Origin: Hellea sp964472905
GTDB lineage: Bacteria; Pseudomonadota; Alphaproteobacteria; Caulobacterales; Maricaulaceae
Length of the DNA stretch: 30,255 nt
NCBI GenBank assembly: GCA_964472905.1
Contig: CAYYMI010000033.1
Location: 1 to 30,255, forward strand
Direction: 5' to 3'
The notes under the pieces are model-generated. The model ran no database searches, was not told the origin of the DNA, and worked only from the letters and a program-made list of their open reading frames with translations. The number at the start of each line of letters is the position of its first letter. Within the stretch, counting starts at the first letter, position 1. A program made the translations under genes and the position numbers. Positions 22,718 to 30,193 of this stretch are shown piece by piece.

Positions 22718-25018
22718 TTAGCCGTTTAAAGCGGCATCACAGAGCAGGAAAGCCCGACCCGCATCACTTTCAAGACGAGTACGGATGGCTTCTCTATCGC
22801 TCTCTATAGCATTTATACGGGCGTTGAACTGCGCGACATAGGCGCGGGCATCACTTTTAAGCGCGGCGTTCTCTTCCATTGACCTATGAAGATGTCTGAT
22901 GGGGCCTCCAATCCGTTTAGACACGGTTTGGCTCATGGCATTTGATCCTTTAGAGCGCCGCATATTGGTCGCTTCGATAATGCATCCGTCATCGATGATC
23001 GCGGCTGGGGATAGTCCTAGGGCGCTAAGAGAGGCTATCATACGTTCATTCGATATATTGCGCTGAATAGGTTTGTCGATTTGAGACGCCATAGGCGGGG
23101 TATCAGGTTTCTCTAATCCCCCAAGCATATCTCGCCACTTCCAACCGCCACGGCTTTTCTTTTGAGGTGCCGCTGGTTGCAAAGGTTCTATGATATCTTG
23201 CTTTGGAATAACGTCATCTGTCAAAGCCTGCATTGCTGTTGGCTCAGGTGAAGCTTCAATACTATTTTCAGTATCGATTTCCAAATTGAGTTTCTCATCC
23301 GAAAAACTAAGAGGTTCTTTTAGAAGTGACGACCGCAGACTAGGAATTTCAGGGTCTTCCGCGTTGTCGGGAGTGTCTGGCTTCACAATTTTGGGGCTAT
23401 TTTCTTTGACAGGGCGAAGCTTGATCCGTCCTCTTGCTCTCTTTTTGGTTTGCTTGGGCTCGTTTAATGATAGCTTATCTTGTGGTTCACTCGCAGTTGA
23501 TAAGCGGCTTTGCATCGCCAGCATATCATCTTCAATTCGTGAGATTTCACGTCGTGTTTGAACAAGACTATCCTGAACACGCCTGGCGGCTTGGTCGCTG
23601 ATGGTCTCAGCCTTCTCACTGGAAAACTTGACCATGTCTTCCATTTCGGAAAAACGCTGTTTGACGGCTGTATCGGTTAACCGCGTCGCAGTTGCTAAAG
23701 CTTCAACCGTATGACGACCAGCTTCAGAGGCATCAGTTAAACTCTCTGCGCTGACTTTTGCGGCGAGGGACATATCACGCATTTTAGCGAGTCGTTCATC
23801 TAAAGAGATGCTCAGATTTTGTTGTTCATCGCGTAATTGAGCAATCATCCCTGTGAGATCCTGCGCATGTTTACGGTACACTTCATCAAGCTCAGCCGAT
23901 CGCGCCCGTATCATGTCAGCGAGGCCTTCAATTTCTTCGTGGCTTTTGGTTAAAGCTGTCGCTGCATCGAGTGAGTTTCCTTTAACAACTTCAGAAGCGG
24001 CATTGATACGTTCAGCAGCGCCTTCAACACTAACGCGGGCTTCTTGAATTTTTTGCTCTGCGATATGAGTGGACCCATCCAATTTAGTTGTATGTTCCGT
24101 CAAGCTTGAAGACAGCATAGCCATCCGATGATCAAATGTCCCCGCAATGCTTTCCAGAGCGAGGCGCTGAGTTGATAATCGTGACGCGATTTCATCTGTC
24201 GTTTGGGATGTATTTCCTGTTGCGATTTCAAGGCTTTGAACTCGCTCTTTTAAAACGTCTTCTAAAGTACTCATGCGCGCTAAAGCTTGATCTATTCTCG
24301 AATCGACACTGTCGACTTCAGTTTTGATTGCGCTCGCCATGAGGCTCGTTTTTGCGACAACACTGTCATCTGGCTGTGTGAGTTGGTATGCGGCTCTCGT
24401 CAATTTATGGGACTGCGCCGATAACTTAGAGAGTCGTTTGAGAGTATAGAATAATATGATGAGTAAAATGGCTGGAAGTAAAACCGCCATGACTAAACCA
24501 AAAATTTGAATGGGGCTTAAATCAGTCCATTTTTGGCGAAGTTCAAAGAACCCGTAAAAATAAGAAAATGACGCCGCTATCCAAATGGTTGCACATAAAA
24601 TTCCGACCCAATTCGTCCATGTGTATGTTGGCGCGTTATCAAAGCTAGAAGTGGGAAACTCCTGAGGTGTTGGGACAATGTCCTCAACTGGAGTTTCATT
24701 GTTTTCAGAAACGATTTCTATTTCATCTGATATAGGTTCACTTATCAGAACGGTTTCTTGTATAGGCTCTTTTAAAGGGTCAGGGGGATCTATTGGTTCG
24801 ATAGGTTTAATAATGGAATCGTCAGTTTGAGGTTGGGGATCATCAATTTTATCCCGCGTTATAAAGCTAGGGACGGGATCGTCGTCAATATTCACCTCTT
24901 CAATAGATGAGAAAAGGGGAGGCTTCTTTTCGAGGTTTTTCGGCTTTGCTTTGATCGCGTCTAAGATATCCGCTTCATCAGGCTCTATGCTTGTTATTTT
25001 TTTAAATATATCTGACAC
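22718..25018 (-). CDS. Large membrane-anchored coiled-coil protein, function unknown
   Basis: 766 residues. Order: acidic, proline-rich cytoplasmic N terminus (1-130); two membrane spans (about 136-157 and 172-193); a long Ala/Glu/Arg/Ser-rich coiled coil (about 205-520, with heptad-like SLTEHTTKLDGSTHIAEQ... and many A-x3-L/I repeats); a second disordered Lys/Pro-rich linker (530-650) with RARGRIKLRP and RGGWKWRDMLGGL; and a compact C-terminal domain (about 655-766) ending GRAFLLCDAALNG. No enzyme motif. The layout, with two N-terminal spans and a large coiled coil, recalls polar landmark proteins such as Caulobacter TipN, but this is only an architectural analogy. Starts at GTG (complement 25016-25018) with AAGG upstream. 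Confidence 0.8.
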   Translation of the reverse strand: MSDIFKKITSIEPDEADILDAIKAKPKNLEKKPPLFSSIEEVNIDDDPVPSFITRDKIDDPQPQTDDSIIKPIEPIDPPDPLKEPIQETVLISEPISDEIEIVSENNETPVEDIVPTPQEFPTSSFDNAPTYTWTNWVGILCATIWIAASFSYFYGFFELRQKWTDLSPIQIFGLVMAVLLPAILLIILFYTLKRLSKLSAQSHKLTRAAYQLTQPDDSVVAKTSLMASAIKTEVDSVDSRIDQALARMSTLEDVLKERVQSLEIATGNTSQTTDEIASRLSTQRLALESIAGTFDHRMAMLSSSLTEHTTKLDGSTHIAEQKIQEARVSVEGAAERINAASEVVKGNSLDAATALTKSHEEIEGLADMIRARSAELDEVYRKHAQDLTGMIAQLRDEQQNLSISLDERLAKMRDMSLAAKVSAESLTDASEAGRHTVEALATATRLTDTAVKQRFSEMEDMVKFSSEKAETISDQAARRVQDSLVQTRREISRIEDDMLAMQSRLSTASEPQDKLSLNEPKQTKKRARGRIKLRPVKENSPKIVKPDTPDNAEDPEIPSLRSSLLKEPLSFSDEKLNLEIDTENSIEASPEPTAMQALTDDVIPKQDIIEPLQPAAPQKKSRGGWKWRDMLGGLEKPDTPPMASQIDKPIQRNISNERMIASLSALGLSPAAIIDDGCIIEATNMRRSKGSNAMSQTVSKRIGGPIRHLHRSMEENAALKSDARAYVAQFNARINAIESDREAIRTRLESDAGRAFLLCDAALNG

Positions 25019-25065
25019 TAAGGACCTTAATTTAGATTTTTGTGAAATTAACCGAATATAAGCCG

Positions 25066-25098
25066 TTTTCCCTTACCATGCGAAAGAATAAGGGAAAA
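25066..25098. promoter_or_regulatory. 10-bp perfect inverted repeat in divergent promoter region
   Basis: TTTTCCCTTA (25066-25075) and TAAGGGAAAA (25089-25098), 13-base spacer, in the 134-bp gap between the coiled-coil gene (-) and the small winged-helix-like gene (+). Neither strand has a T-run after the stem, which speaks against a terminator. A dimer-binding operator or a leader hairpin is likelier. Confidence 0.55.
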
Positions 25099-25152
25099 GT
25101 CGCGAAGACGACGAATCCTGCATTAGGTGAATAAAATACAGGTGGGCTGACT

Positions 25153-25413
25153 ATGAATACCGTCGCATATGCGCGTGCACGCGCGAAAAACGTAGAATCA
25201 CTATCCAGAAAAGAACGCGAATATCTTGTTATGGGTATAATGCAGCCTGGCGGGAAATTGCCATTGTTTGATGATTTTGGGCAAGAAATTCATATTTCAA
25301 CAATTAAATCATGCATGAAAAAGGGGCTTGCAGAGCGTTGGTTTGCCAACCCTTTAAAACCTGATTGGCTCGTTTGCCGCCTTACTGAAAAGGGACGCCA
25401 AGCTGTTCGCTAA
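25153..25413 (+). CDS. Small winged-helix-like protein, function unknown
   Basis: 86 residues, no signal peptide and no membrane span. The arrangement (helix SRKEREYLVMGIM, strand-like KLPLFDDFGQEI, helix STIKSCMKKGLAERW, then two strands WLVCRLTEKGRQAVR) looks like a winged helix, the closing LTEKGRxA being common in MarR/PadR-like DNA-binding folds. It may bind DNA, or be a protein-interaction winged helix. AGGTGG is 8 bases before the ATG, supporting expression. Divergent from the coiled-coil gene across a long inverted repeat. It ends 2 bp from the convergent CPBP gene. Confidence 0.75.
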   Translation: MNTVAYARARAKNVESLSRKEREYLVMGIMQPGGKLPLFDDFGQEIHISTIKSCMKKGLAERWFANPLKPDWLVCRLTEKGRQAVR

Positions 25414-25415
25414 AA

Positions 25416-26555
25416 TCATGAGAGTGGTTTTCGTGTGCGCCACATAATCAAGGCGATTAATCCTAATGAAGCCATGGCAATAAATACATCTATTTTGGGG
25501 TTGCTTGTCGCCATGAATAGGGATGGGGTCGGAATGACTGATCCTTCATAATTGACGAAAATACCGGCGAAAGTGTTGTTGGCGGCATGAAAACCAATGG
25601 CTGATTCAAGACCATCATCCATCCAAACCATCAGGCAGGCAATAAATCCAAACAGGAAGTAGCTGCTCATCGTTAAAATATGCAGACCACTTTCCTTTCC
25701 AGCTAAGGCTTCTGGATTTGCCAAATGCATGGCCATGAACATTAAACTTGTAATCGTGAACACAGCCCACTTATTTTTAATCAAATGGTGAAAGCCTTGA
25801 TTTAAGTAGCCCCGAAATATGATCTCTTCCGTGCCAGACTGCAGAGGTAAAAAAAGCAAACAAACCAATGAGTAAGAGATAAATCTTTCAGCGCCAAAAT
25901 TCGACCTTACGGGGCTGATGCCTGTAAAGTGCAAGATGGCTGTAAAGCTTCCTAGAACAATCCATGTGACGAAAAAAGCTTGTAGTCCTCTTGACCACCG
26001 AATGTTTGAAGCCGCTGTGTGCAGGCTTTTGATCGTCCTATTATGTAGAAATTTTTGACCTAAATAAGGAGCTATTAATGAAGCTGGGAAGCTCAACAGG
26101 ATTAGCATAAATATAAGCGGGCTAGCCGATACAATTTTTGGATTAAGTTCAGAGAGCTCAGGCGTGGACATTAAAGGGACAACTTTGGCCAGACTGCCAA
26201 GAGATATAACAACCATTATACCGCACAATACACCAAATATTTTTTGCGCCGTTTTTTTCGTCACTCGATTAATGACCCAGAAGAGAAGTCCTAATAGAGT
26301 GCTTAGGATGAATGACCCTCCAAAAATGGCTAAGTTGGTGCTATTCTCACCAGTCAAAGCGGCAAGGCTCACTTCGTTCATTTGTTTTGAAAGTTCTGAA
26401 TCTGCTGCGCTTAATAATGGGCCAACTGGCCACGTTACTAAGACTTGAGCGCCTAGCCACCCCAGGACCGTAAACCAAAAAACAATACCCCAAACCCACC
26501 ACCGTGAATCACCCTGTAGAGTTTGATTTAAATAGGCGTCTTTTTGTTGCTGCAT
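25416..26555 (-). CDS. CPBP-family intramembrane protease
   Basis: 379 residues with about eight transmembrane spans. The CPBP/Abi (CAAX-protease-like) motifs are intact: E243-E244 and R248 in GTEEIIFRGYLNQG, H277 in FMAMHLANPEA and H323 in GFHAANNTFAG. Family members are glutamate-type intramembrane proteases, with bacterial roles in processing peptides or membrane proteins. The target here is unknown. The first 20 residues are polar and cytoplasmic. It lies downstream of the Arg/Asn-rich secreted protein gene but is separated from it by a terminator, so it has its own promoter in 26556-26610. Confidence 0.88.
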   Translation of the reverse strand: MQQQKDAYLNQTLQGDSRWWVWGIVFWFTVLGWLGAQVLVTWPVGPLLSAADSELSKQMNEVSLAALTGENSTNLAIFGGSFILSTLLGLLFWVINRVTKKTAQKIFGVLCGIMVVISLGSLAKVVPLMSTPELSELNPKIVSASPLIFMLILLSFPASLIAPYLGQKFLHNRTIKSLHTAASNIRWSRGLQAFFVTWIVLGSFTAILHFTGISPVRSNFGAERFISYSLVCLLFLPLQSGTEEIIFRGYLNQGFHHLIKNKWAVFTITSLMFMAMHLANPEALAGKESGLHILTMSSYFLFGFIACLMVWMDDGLESAIGFHAANNTFAGIFVNYEGSVIPTPSLFMATSNPKIDVFIAMASLGLIALIMWRTRKPLS

Positions 26556-26614
26556 TGATCTCTCCTGATTCCAATAGTGGAATTATGCAGCGCAAAATAT
26601 GAAACGACCATTAA

Positions 26615-26649
26615 AAAACCGCGCCAGTGGCTACACATGACGCGGTTTT
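26615..26649 (-). terminator. Intrinsic terminator after the Arg/Asn-rich protein gene
   Basis: Stem AAAACCGCG (26615-26623) / CGCGGTTTT (26641-26649) with a 17-base loop that can form a small inner GTG/CAC pairing. Read on the minus strand it ends in CGCGG followed by six T. It also has T4 on the plus strand, so it may work both ways. Confidence 0.75.
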
Positions 26650-26668
26650 AAATTTTATCGGGATTATT

Positions 26669-27301
26669 CTACCAGCGAGACGTTAATAGTCTTTCTGAGC
26701 CTTGAATAATATATGTTCCATCCCAAGGGTTAGAGCATTGTTTAACGCTTATCAGGGCTGGGCGTCCATAATGTCTACCATCTAGCGTAACGCGGTTACA
26801 TATAGTTCTGGTTTGGTAGGCGCCAAAAGATCCATATCTTGATCGATATAGGCTAAAAGGACTTTGTGACCAACGATATCGACTATAACCTGGTGAACCA
26901 AAACTAAAGCTGATGCCTAGATTACTACGATAAGGCGTAAAAAAGCCACGATTACTACCCAATAGGGATGACGTTCTCAATCGAGATGTCCCGAATGTAG
27001 ATCTGCCCAGTAATGAGGAGCTACCAAGTAAAGACCTAGTGGTTACTCGATTTCCTAATCTATTGCGTTGATTGAAATTATTGCGTCGTAACGTGTTACG
27101 ATTTGTACGAATTGAATTCCGATTTCGGAAGCTGCGATTATTATCAGCCAGCTTTACAGCGGTTTTCAACTGTTTTGCCTTTACTGTTTTGACTTTGGCC
27201 GAAATGGGTTTTTCGGTGGCGGCCATCGCAGATGGGGCTGCGGCAAGTACAGTTAAAGCACTAGCCGCTATCAAAGCTTTTGTGAAAATATGTCGGGTCA
27301 T
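26669..27301 (-). CDS. Exported Arg/Asn/Ser-rich low-complexity protein
   Basis: 210 residues. Signal peptide 1-27 (SALTVLAAAPSAMA|A). The mature protein is very basic: a Lys-rich segment (about 30-52), an Arg/Asn-rich segment (about 55-88, many RN and NR dipeptides), then a Leu/Gly/Ser-rich part with SLLG repeated three times, and an aromatic/Gly/Ser part. The last 45 residues look folded, with two cysteines (C168 and C189 area) that may pair, ending NPWDGTYIIQGSERLLTSRW. No known family recognised. An envelope or surface role is inferred only from export and charge. It has the best ribosome binding site in the window and its own terminator, suggesting strong expression. Confidence 0.75.
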   Translation of the reverse strand: MTRHIFTKALIAASALTVLAAAPSAMAATEKPISAKVKTVKAKQLKTAVKLADNNRSFRNRNSIRTNRNTLRRNNFNQRNRLGNRVTTRSLLGSSSLLGRSTFGTSRLRTSSLLGSNRGFFTPYRSNLGISFSFGSPGYSRYRWSQSPFSLYRSRYGSFGAYQTRTICNRVTLDGRHYGRPALISVKQCSNPWDGTYIIQGSERLLTSRW

Positions 27302-27305
27302 GGGG

Positions 27306-27314
27306 ACCTCCTTT
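27306..27314 (-). promoter_or_regulatory. Near-perfect Shine-Dalgarno sequence
   Basis: AAAGGAGGT on the minus strand, 4 bases before the ATG of the Arg/Asn-rich exported protein. It is the strongest match to the 16S rRNA tail seen in this window, fixes the start at 27301 and suggests a well-translated message. Confidence 0.75.
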
Positions 27315-27404
27315 GGTTAGCGACAATTCACACTTACTAAATTCTATCTGAGCCAATGCTGAAACGGCTATTCATTTTCCATTAATGCTTTAGAGACAGC
27401 TCAC

Positions 27405-27785
27405 ATGAGCGCTAGTGATTCCGAAACAGAGATCGATTTTGATCACCTTAATCAATATGTTGGGGGGGATGTATCGCTAACAGCTGAAGTCTTTAGTCTT
27501 TTCCAGCATCAAGTCGAGATGTGGGGCAGGGCCCTTATACCTGAAACTGATGATGATACTTGGATGTCCGTCACACACTCCCTCAAAGGGACTGCTAGAG
27601 CTGTCGGCGCTGTACAGTTGGCCGAGCTATGTGAAAAAGCCGAAAGTTATGTTGGGCAGGGCAATCGAGCAGGACTTCGCGAGAAGGCCGTTCAAGATAT
27701 AGAGTTTCGGATTTCGCGCACGATAGCTGAAATTCAGCGTTGGGAATATCGACAGAAATTAAACGATATTAGAGGTGGTGGTTAA
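27405..27785 (+). CDS. Orphan histidine phosphotransfer (HPt) domain protein
   Basis: 126 residues consisting of little more than one HPt four-helix bundle. The phospho-accepting histidine is H58 in THSLKGTARAVGA, followed by LAELCEKAESYV, as expected. An acidic N terminus (SETEIDFDHLNQYVGGD) precedes the first helix. There is no kinase or receiver gene beside it, so it probably relays phosphate between partners encoded elsewhere. It is followed 23-32 bp later by the I78-like lipoprotein on the same strand. The ribosome binding site is weak. In this group of bacteria single-domain HPt proteins are known in cell-cycle relays; membership in such a relay is not shown. Confidence 0.88.
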   Translation: MSASDSETEIDFDHLNQYVGGDVSLTAEVFSLFQHQVEMWGRALIPETDDDTWMSVTHSLKGTARAVGAVQLAELCEKAESYVGQGNRAGLREKAVQDIEFRISRTIAEIQRWEYRQKLNDIRGGG

Positions 27786-27817
27786 TCGTTCGTAAATAAT
27801 CTCTGTTAGTGTCAATT

Positions 27818-28300
27818 ATGATTCGATTGATGGTTATATTCGCGAGTTTTATCTTGCTGTCTGCCTGCGTAAGATATGGAGGAGCTGGCGATCCGAATTT
27901 TGTACAGTTTCGCCCTGCGCCTGGACAAGGGCAATATGTAAGACCTGCATATTTAAATCCCGTGCAACCCCCAAGACTTCCGCCTGATGATATCTGCCGT
28001 TCACGACTATATGCTGGGTTAGTTGGACGCCATGAAGGGGCTATCTTTTTTGCGGGCTTGCCGGGACGCAAAAGAGTTTTAAAACCTGCTTTTATTGACG
28101 GGTTTAATTATGAACCCGATGATACGTTCTATCTGGATCCTCCTTTAGTGGAAGTCCATGAATTCTTACCTGATCAAGTTTTTTATGGGCCGTCTATCCA
28201 GACTGTGACGGACCCCTTTCAATTGGGTCCAATTATTGAAGAGCGACTAACAGTTGAACTCGACCGTGAAGGATATATCGAAGAAGTCAGATGTGGATAA
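27818..28300 (+). CDS. Lipoprotein with a split protease-inhibitor I78-like domain
   Basis: 160 residues. Lipoprotein signal with LLSAC (C17). After a proline-rich linker (about 30-57), the sequence CRSRLYAGLVGRHE (from C60) to RKRVLKPAFIDGFNYEP resembles the start and middle of the I78 inhibitor family. The last 19 residues, ERLTVELDREGYIEEVRCG, match its end, including the closing CG (C159) that pairs with the first cysteine in the family. Between them, about residues 101-141, is an acidic, aromatic insert that typical I78 domains lack. Function (inhibition of a protease in the envelope) is inferred. Start is ATG 27818; an in-frame GTG at 27809 is possible. It ends 3 bp from the convergent ABC-F gene. 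Confidence 0.7.
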   Translation: MIRLMVIFASFILLSACVRYGGAGDPNFVQFRPAPGQGQYVRPAYLNPVQPPRLPPDDICRSRLYAGLVGRHEGAIFFAGLPGRKRVLKPAFIDGFNYEPDDTFYLDPPLVEVHEFLPDQVFYGPSIQTVTDPFQLGPIIEERLTVELDREGYIEEVRCG

Positions 28301-28303
28301 TTA

Positions 28304-30193
28304 TCAGTTTAAGCCTTCTCTTGTTTTAGCTGTTTCATAAAGATCTAAAGCCTCATACCAGCGACTCTCAAGAATTTCGATTTGCTTTTCTAACCGTGAC
28401 CGTTCTTGTCCTAAGCTGACAGCTTTGTTTAGATCTGAGGTGAAAAGGTTAGGCGTTTCAAGCTGTTTATCGATTGATTGTAGGCGAACTTGAGAAGATT
28501 TAATGTCTTTTTCTAGTTGTAAATAATCTTGTTTGAGAGGCGCAATGCGTTGCCGGGCGAGGGCAGAGTCTTTACGTGATTTTTTACGTTCACTACCACC
28601 GTTAATATCTTGTTTTTTAGTCTTTTTTTCTTTTTCTAATTGGAAATTTCTATAGTCCTCTAGGGAGCCTTCATAGGTCGTGACAGTTCCCTTATTGACC
28701 AACCATAATCGGTCTACGACGGCTTCTAATAAATTGCGGTCATGGGAAATTATAAGAACCGCGCCTTCATATGCATTGAGTGATTTTATAAGCTCGGCCC
28801 GGCTATCTATATCCAGATGATTTGCTGGTTCATCTAGGATTAGTAAATGCGGTTTGTGAAACCCAATCAGTGAAAAAAGTAGCCGTGCTTTTTCACCGCC
28901 TGATAAATCCCCTGCTGGGGTTTCAGCGTTTTTAACCCCTAGTCCAAAAGCGGCCAGTCTAGCCCGTCTTTGAGCTTCTGTGGCCTCGGGCATGAGTTCT
29001 CTTATGTGATCATAAGCTGAGTTGAGGGGGTTAAGGGCGTCGATTTGATGTTGCGCAAAATAACCAATGCGGAGCTTTTTGTGACGTTTGATGAAACCCT
29101 CTTGAGGGGGCAGGTGTCCCATGACTGCTTTGGCGAAGGTCGATTTCCCTTCGCCGTTTTTACCTAAAATCCCAATACGGTCATCAGGGTCGATACGCAG
29201 ATTAAGATTTTTTAAAACCGTAACATCGTCGTCATACCCTAATTTTACATCGTCAAACCGAATTATAGGCGGGTTGAGCTGTCTTTCAGGACTAGGGAGA
29301 TCAATCGGCGCTATCGGGTCGCTAATGATGGTTGCGACGGGTTTCATCTTTTCGAGTCTTTTAACCCGTGATTGAGCTTGTTTTGCTTTGCTGGCCTTGG
29401 CTTTAAAGCGTGTGACAAAGGCTTCGAGTTTACGCCGTTCATCTTCTTGCTTACCCAAAAGCGCCATATTCAGGCGGTTTTGCTCTGCTAGGGTTGCCTC
29501 AAAACGGTCATATCCTCCCGTATAGCTAAAGAGCTTGCCCTCTCTGAGGTGGGCTATATGTGTCACAGCTCGATTTAGAAAATCTCTATCATGTGAAATT
29601 ATAAAAGCTGTGCCGGGGTAGGTGCGTATATGAGCCTCCAGCCAAACAGCGCCTTCGATATCTAGATAGTTAGTAGGTTCATCGAGTAGGAGCATATCGG
29701 GGCTCGCGAATAACATCGCGCCTAAGGCGACGCGCATGCGCCAGCCTCCTGAAAAATCAGAGCAGGGTTTTTGCTGATCTTCATCTGAGAAGCCAAGACC
29801 TGATAGAATTGATCCTGCGCGAGCTTCGGCGGAATAGGCGTTAATATCAGCCAAACGCGTGTGAATAGCTGCGATTCGCTGCGGGTCTGTCGCTATTTCA
29901 GCCTCGTGGAGTAGGGCGGAGCGTTCAATATCTGCGGCTAAGACGGTCTCCATAAGGCTTTGCGGCCCGCTCGGGACTTCTTGATTAACAGCGCCCATGC
30001 GCATATTTTTGCGAAAGTTAATCTCGCCATCATCAGGGGATATATCGCCCTTTATTAGCCGAAAGAGAGTAGATTTGCCTGTACCATTGCGGCCCACAAG
30101 GCCAAATTTTTGACCTTGGCTTATGGCCAAAGTTGCTTGGGTGAATAAAGGCCTGCCTTCGATACGATATGTAAGGTCGTTAATATGAAGCAC
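28304..30193 (-). CDS. ABC-F family ATPase (YheS/Uup-like)
   Basis: 629-residue soluble protein with two ABC domains and no membrane span, as in ribosome-associated ABC-F translation factors. Domain 1: Walker A GRNGTGKST (about 35-43), signature FSGGWRMRVAL, Walker B LLLDEPTNYLD, switch SHDRDFL. Then the charged interdomain linker (LLGKQEDERRKLEAF to SRVKRLEKM). Domain 2: Walker A GKNGEGKST, signature LSGGEKARLLF, Walker B LILDEPANHLD, switch SHDRNLL. The Lys-rich tail (about 520-629) forms a coiled coil, with a KKTKKQDINGGSERKKSRK segment before it. All ATPase motifs are intact. YheS is the closest well-known type by architecture. Ends 3 bp from the convergent lipoprotein gene. Confidence 0.93.
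   Translation of the reverse strand: MLHINDLTYRIEGRPLFTQATLAISQGQKFGLVGRNGTGKSTLFRLIKGDISPDDGEINFRKNMRMGAVNQEVPSGPQSLMETVLAADIERSALLHEAEIATDPQRIAAIHTRLADINAYSAEARAGSILSGLGFSDEDQQKPCSDFSGGWRMRVALGAMLFASPDMLLLDEPTNYLDIEGAVWLEAHIRTYPGTAFIISHDRDFLNRAVTHIAHLREGKLFSYTGGYDRFEATLAEQNRLNMALLGKQEDERRKLEAFVTRFKAKASKAKQAQSRVKRLEKMKPVATIISDPIAPIDLPSPERQLNPPIIRFDDVKLGYDDDVTVLKNLNLRIDPDDRIGILGKNGEGKSTFAKAVMGHLPPQEGFIKRHKKLRIGYFAQHQIDALNPLNSAYDHIRELMPEATEAQRRARLAAFGLGVKNAETPAGDLSGGEKARLLFSLIGFHKPHLLILDEPANHLDIDSRAELIKSLNAYEGAVLIISHDRNLLEAVVDRLWLVNKGTVTTYEGSLEDYRNFQLEKEKKTKKQDINGGSERKKSRKDSALARQRIAPLKQDYLQLEKDIKSSQVRLQSIDKQLETPNLFTSDLNKAVSLGQERSRLEKQIEILESRWYEALDLYETAKTREGLN

Noticed and set aside
27769..28071. 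100-residue reading frame on the minus strand over the HPt/lipoprotein junction
   Set aside because: It lies antisense to the lipoprotein signal and I78-like region, has no recognisable domain or ribosome binding site, and looks like a shadow frame.
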